Of a DNA stretch of 60,650 bases, positions 57,841 to 60,650 are shown one piece after another. The translations under genes were made by a program, and so were the position numbers. The stretch is from Bacteroidaceae bacterium. Lineage in GTDB: Bacteria; Bacteroidota; Bacteroidia; Bacteroidales; Bacteroidaceae. Position 1 is the stretch's first letter, and each line of letters starts with the position of its first letter. Below the pieces are notes generated by a model. That model searched no databases. It was not told the DNA's origin and worked only from the letters and a program-made list of their open reading frames with translations. The DNA lies in NCBI GenBank assembly GCA_017619335.1, contig JAFZSP010000063.1:1-60650 (forward strand), given 5' to 3'.

Positions 57841-59673
57841 ATGGCCGCTGTCAACCCCTTTTTTCAAGTAGATAACCTCACCTTTGCGGTGGGAGACAAG
57901 GTGTTGTTTCATGATATCACCTTCGGCATTGCCGAGGGCCAGCACGTGGGACTCATCGCTCGTAACGGCGAGGGAAAAAGCACCCTCCTGAACATCATTG
58001 CCGGACGTGAAGCGCCACAAGGCGGGACGGTCACGTTCCGGAGGGACCTGCGTGTGGGCTATCTGGAGCAGACACCGCATTATCCTGCTGGTCTCACGGT
58101 GCTGGAAGCCTGCCTCTGGCAGTGTCCCGAGGAGCCACGGCGCATTCAGGAATACCTGACCAAACTGCACATCACCGACCACCATCAGGCCATCGACCAG
58201 CTCTCTGGCGGACAGCTGAAGCGCGTGGCGCTGGCCAACGTACTGTGTCAGGAGCCTGACCTGCTGATCTTGGATGAACCCACCAACCACTTGGACTTGA
58301 AGATGATAGAATGGCTGGAGAACTACCTCTCCCGTTCGTGCATGACACTCCTGATGGTGACCCATGACCGTTATTTCCTGGACCGGGTGTGCTCGCAGAT
58401 CCTGGAGTTAGACAACCAGACGCTCTACACCTATCGCGGCAACTACGCCTACTACTTAGAGAAGCGTCAGGAGCGGATAGACATTCAGAATGCAGACATC
58501 GCGCGCGCGAATAATTTATATAGGACAGAGTTGGAATGGATGCGTCGCATGCCGCAGGCGCGTGGTCACAAGGCGCGCTACCGTGAGGAGGCGTTCTACG
58601 ACTTGGAGAGCCGTGCCCGCCAACGGGTGGAGGAACAGGCGGTGAGTCTGCAGCTGAACAGCACCTACATCGGTTCCAAAATCTTCGAGGCGGCCTACGT
58701 CTCCAAGACGTTCCCTGCCGACCCGGACAATCCCGCTTCTCGCGACTGCGTGATAATCAAGGATTTCTATTACAACTTCTCACGCTATGAGAAGATGGGG
58801 ATCGTGGGTGCCAACGGTACCGGCAAGACCACTTTCATCAAGATGCTCCTGGGGCTGGTGCCGCCAGACAGCGGACGATTCATCGTCGGCGAGACCGTCC
58901 GCTTCGGCTACTTCTCCCAGGAAGGGATGCAGTTTGATCAGGAGATGAAAGTGATAGATGCTGTGCGGCGCGTGGCGGAATATGTCGATTTGGGAGGCGG
59001 CAGACACTTGACAGCCATGCAGTTCCTCCAGCACTTCCTCTTCACACCGCTCCAGCAGCAGAACTACATCTACAAGCTCTCGGGCGGCGAACGGCGGCGC
59101 CTGTACCTCTGCACGGTGCTGATGCAGAACCCCAACTTCCTGATCCTGGACGAACCCACGAATGACCTGGATATTGTGACACTGAATATCTTGGAGGACT
59201 ATTTGAAGAACTTCCGCGGATGTGTAATCGTGGTCAGTCACGACCGTTACTTCATGGACAAAGTGGTGGATCATCTGCTGGTCTTCCAGGGTGATGGCAT
59301 CGTCAAGGACTTCCCCGGGAACTACACGCAGTTCCGGGAATGGGAGAAAGAAAACACGGCCTCGGGAAAACCCACCTCTAATGCCTCCCCGAAGGGAGGG
59401 AACTCTGCCGTACAGGCAAATCCAAACGTTGACAACAGGGTGGGGCAGCCTCGTCCCCGCCGTCTCACCTTCAAGGAGCGTCGTGAAATGGAAACCTTGG
59501 AAGCCGAAATTGCATCCCTGGAAGCTGAGAAGACTGCGCTGGAGACCGCCCTTTGCAGCGGCACGCTCTCCGTGGCTGAACTCACCGAGAAAAGCAAGCG
59601 TCTTCCACTGCTCGCTCAGGAACTGGAAGACAAGGAAATGCGTTGGTTGGAACTCTCAGAAATAGAAGGATAA
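57841..59673 (+). CDS. ABC-F family ATPase (ribosome-associated)
   Basis: A 610-residue protein with two ATPase domains and no membrane segments. First Walker A RNGEGKST (about 41-48), signature LSGGQLKRVAL; second Walker A GANGTGKTTF (about 323-332), signature LSGGERRRLYL; both LILDEPTN Walker B motifs. The inter-domain linker (about 200-275) is the P-site tRNA-interacting arm. A C-terminal coiled coil (about 545-605) is present. Probably a Uup/translation factor-like protein. A loop of about 25 residues at 508-530 contains an in-frame GC-rich palindrome. Confidence 0.93.
   Translation: MAAVNPFFQVDNLTFAVGDKVLFHDITFGIAEGQHVGLIARNGEGKSTLLNIIAGREAPQGGTVTFRRDLRVGYLEQTPHYPAGLTVLEACLWQCPEEPRRIQEYLTKLHITDHHQAIDQLSGGQLKRVALANVLCQEPDLLILDEPTNHLDLKMIEWLENYLSRSCMTLLMVTHDRYFLDRVCSQILELDNQTLYTYRGNYAYYLEKRQERIDIQNADIARANNLYRTELEWMRRMPQARGHKARYREEAFYDLESRARQRVEEQAVSLQLNSTYIGSKIFEAAYVSKTFPADPDNPASRDCVIIKDFYYNFSRYEKMGIVGANGTGKTTFIKMLLGLVPPDSGRFIVGETVRFGYFSQEGMQFDQEMKVIDAVRRVAEYVDLGGGRHLTAMQFLQHFLFTPLQQQNYIYKLSGGERRRLYLCTVLMQNPNFLILDEPTNDLDIVTLNILEDYLKNFRGCVIVVSHDRYFMDKVVDHLLVFQGDGIVKDFPGNYTQFREWEKENTASGKPTSNASPKGGNSAVQANPNVDNRVGQPRPRRLTFKERREMETLEAEIASLEAEKTALETALCSGTLSVAELTEKSKRLPLLAQELEDKEMRWLELSEIEG
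59384..59399. repeat. GC-rich inverted repeat inside the ABC-F gene
   Basis: CCTCCC (59384-59389) and GGGAGG (59394-59399) around CGAA, encoding ASPKGGN in the C-terminal linker. Same type as the other in-gene palindromes. Confidence 0.65.
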
Positions 59674-59706
59674 ACCCAGCTTAAAGGCAAGCCCCAGAGG
59701 GGCGTA

Positions 59707-59746
59707 ATAGGGGTAGCCAGCCAATGAATTGGCTGGCTACCCCTAT
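59707..59746. repeat. Perfect 40-bp palindrome
   Basis: A 19-bp arm (59707-59725) is followed by GA and then its exact reverse complement (59728-59746). It begins 34 nt after the ABC-F stop and could end its transcript, but no T-run follows. Confidence 0.95.
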
Positions 59747-59824
59747 CAAATGCCTACGGCATCATTTGCGAAACTTTAATGATTTATTTGACTTAGCCGT
59801 CACCCGTTGGTGTATAATGTATTT

Positions 59825-60058
59825 AACTTTCGCAAGTGATGATATATCTGAAAATCAACCCCGAAGGGGTGACAAGAACACAGGCAGGGGTCTTGACCCC
59901 TGCTACCATGGGACGTGGGTACGAACCCCGAAGGGGTGAAAGAGCATCCATTTTCATTCTGTCACCCCTTCGGGGTTTGTGTTGTGTCTTGCCCATTAGC
60001 AGGGGCTACACCCCTGCCTGTGGTCTACCACCCCTTCGGGGTTTTACTTGCGAAACTT
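59825..60058. mobile_element. MITE-like inverted-repeat element
   Basis: The ends are AACTTTCGCAAGT (59825-59837) and ACTTGCGAAACTT (60046-60058), inverted repeats matching at 12 of 13 positions. Inside, ACCCCGAAGGGGTG is followed by a CAGGGGT..ACCCCTG palindrome, and the right half is an imperfect reverse complement of the left, so the whole unit could fold into one hairpin. No transposase is encoded. A related TTGCGAAACTT lies at 59767-59777. Confidence 0.6.
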
Positions 60059-60120
60059 GAATCATAAAAAAAATTTTGTTTGCACAGCGTCTGGCACTTC
60101 GAGGTCCAGCGAATAAAGGA

Positions 60121-60180
60121 AAGTGCCAAGTCGTAAGGCCGCAAGTGCCAAGTCGTAAGGCCGCAAGTGCCAAGTCGTAT
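60121..60180. repeat. 22-bp tandem repeat, 2.7 copies
   Basis: AAGTGCCAAGTCGTAAGGCCGC occurs exactly at 60121-60142 and 60143-60164, with a partial copy at 60165-60180. A reverse-complement fragment GGCACTT lies at about 60093. Confidence 0.95.
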
Positions 60181-60408
60181 AAAGGGGTAGGTTCGAGAGG
60201 CCAAAGGTTTTCGCTCGCGCGCGGGCACGTGAAACACATGAAAAATGCTGTCACATCGTCACCATAAATGGATTATTCTATGCCAATAAGTTCGCGAACG
60301 CCGTTTTTGTGGGCCCATTAACGCCCATTTATCCATAAAATGCGGCAAAATCACCGCTGTCCGTGAGTTTTTCAGTGTTTATTAGGCTGCGATTACATGG
60401 ATTCTTTG

Positions 60409-60416
60409 TAACTTTG
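60409..60416 (+). promoter_or_regulatory. Candidate promoter -7 box
   Basis: TAACTTTG, followed by CACCCG. No gene starts before the window ends, so it would serve a gene further right or a small RNA. Confidence 0.45.
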
Positions 60417-60510
60417 CACCCGATTTTAAACACAGCACATCAGTATCATTACAGACAACAATACTCAATTAAGTAAGTGAACACAATTAGTTTATACTAT
60501 TCAGAATGTA

Positions 60511-60636
60511 ACCCCGAAGGGGTGACAGATCACCCTTTTCATTCTGTCGCCCCTTCAGGGCTCGTGTGCCGTTCGCAATCTATGCAGGGGTTACACCCCT
60601 GCCTGTATTCTCATCAGCCCTTCGGGCTTTTTGTGC
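60511..60636. repeat. Partial second copy of the MITE-like element
   Basis: ACCCCGAAGGGGTGACAG (60511 on), TTTTCATTCTGTCGCCCCTTC (a near copy of the middle), GCAGGGGTTACACCCCTGCC and a final CCCTTCGGGC. It has the same blocks in the same order as the right half of the element at 59825-60058 but has diverged and lost its outer inverted repeats. Confidence 0.7.
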
Positions 60637-60650
60637 AAACATTATGTCAA

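Larger units (their letters stand above)
59674..60650. other. 977-base gene-free right end
   Basis: No gene is supported on either strand. The stretch carries a perfect 40-bp palindrome, a 234-bp MITE-like element, a 22-bp tandem repeat, a lone promoter-like box (60409-60416) and a partial second copy of the element. Confidence 0.7.

Noticed and set aside
60121..60180. CRISPR array interpretation of the 22-bp repeats
   Set aside because: The copies are directly abutting with no spacers, and no cas gene is present.

Overview
The window reads as chromosomal DNA of a Bacteroidota bacterium, most likely Prevotellaceae (Prevotella in the broad sense). Evidence: nearly every promoter I can recognise has the Bacteroidota -7 box TAnnTTTG, often with TTTG or TTG about 20 nt upstream; genes lack Shine-Dalgarno sequences; Bacteroidales-only families occur (DUF4494, DUF4248, DUF6371); several secreted enzymes end in the short Prevotella-style 'GIYI.NGK..' tail or a type IX secretion-like C-terminal domain; and it carries a dense set of xylan/arabinan hydrolases. 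No rRNA, CRISPR array, complete transposase or integrase is visible.

Layout. (1) 1-3.1 kb: the end of a mobile or plasmid-like cassette on the minus strand (hypothetical protein, RecA-like AAA ATPase, DUF6371 Toprim-like protein, DUF4248 protein), with an iteron- and hairpin-rich stretch at the left edge. (2) 3.1-9.1 kb: a lower-GC accessory island with two unrelated nucleotidyltransferase/HEPN (MNT-HEPN) toxin-antitoxin-type pairs in opposite orientation. They flank a 6S-like small RNA, a WG-repeat lipoprotein, a membrane protein with a degenerate WG domain, and remnants of a macrodomain gene and probably an Rpn-type nuclease gene. (3) 9.2-32.8 kb: a secreted GH99/71-like hydrolase and mostly core genes: glyA-pyrI-pyrB, PBP1A, folK, kdsB-dnaB, pheT, a YebC-family regulator, YggS, DUF4494, a metallophosphatase coupled to a CotH/ricin protein, dapA, a MaoC hydratase, and kdsA-kdsD-phospholipase D. 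KDO synthesis is thus represented by kdsA, kdsD and kdsB.

(4) 32.9-45.4 kb: eight collinear minus-strand genes, hisG-hisD-hisC-hisB then GH127-GH8-GH115-GH29, with gaps of 44 nt or less and no internal promoter I can recognise. Divergent from them is a large GH43 enzyme, and after tilS and tRNA-Cys comes a GH30-like multidomain enzyme. Together the hydrolases suit breakdown of arabino-glucuronoxylan oligosaccharides (alpha-glucuronidase, exo-xylanase, arabinofuranosidases, fucosidase), but there is no SusC/SusD pair or hybrid two-component regulator.

(5) 52.7-54.5 kb: a sigma factor, a small membrane protein that could be its anti-sigma factor, and a PrsW-family intramembrane protease lie together, resembling a regulated-proteolysis signalling unit. 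(6) 54.6-59.7 kb: an unassigned structured RNA candidate, a small conserved protein, tRNA-Ser, a probable SRP RNA, tRNA-Thr, rho with a long disordered N-terminal region, and an ABC-F ATPase. (7) 59.7-60.65 kb: no genes, but a 40-bp perfect palindrome, a MITE-like inverted-repeat element with a partial second copy, and a 22-bp tandem repeat.

A theme across the window is short repeat DNA used as gene spacer or carried in frame inside genes: tandem repeats of 7 or 9 bp fill several operon gaps and one enters a GH43 gene, and GC-rich mini-palindromes interrupt the ATPase, GH99-like, GH8 and ABC-F genes without breaking the frame. All calls rest on reading the sequence; no database search was run.
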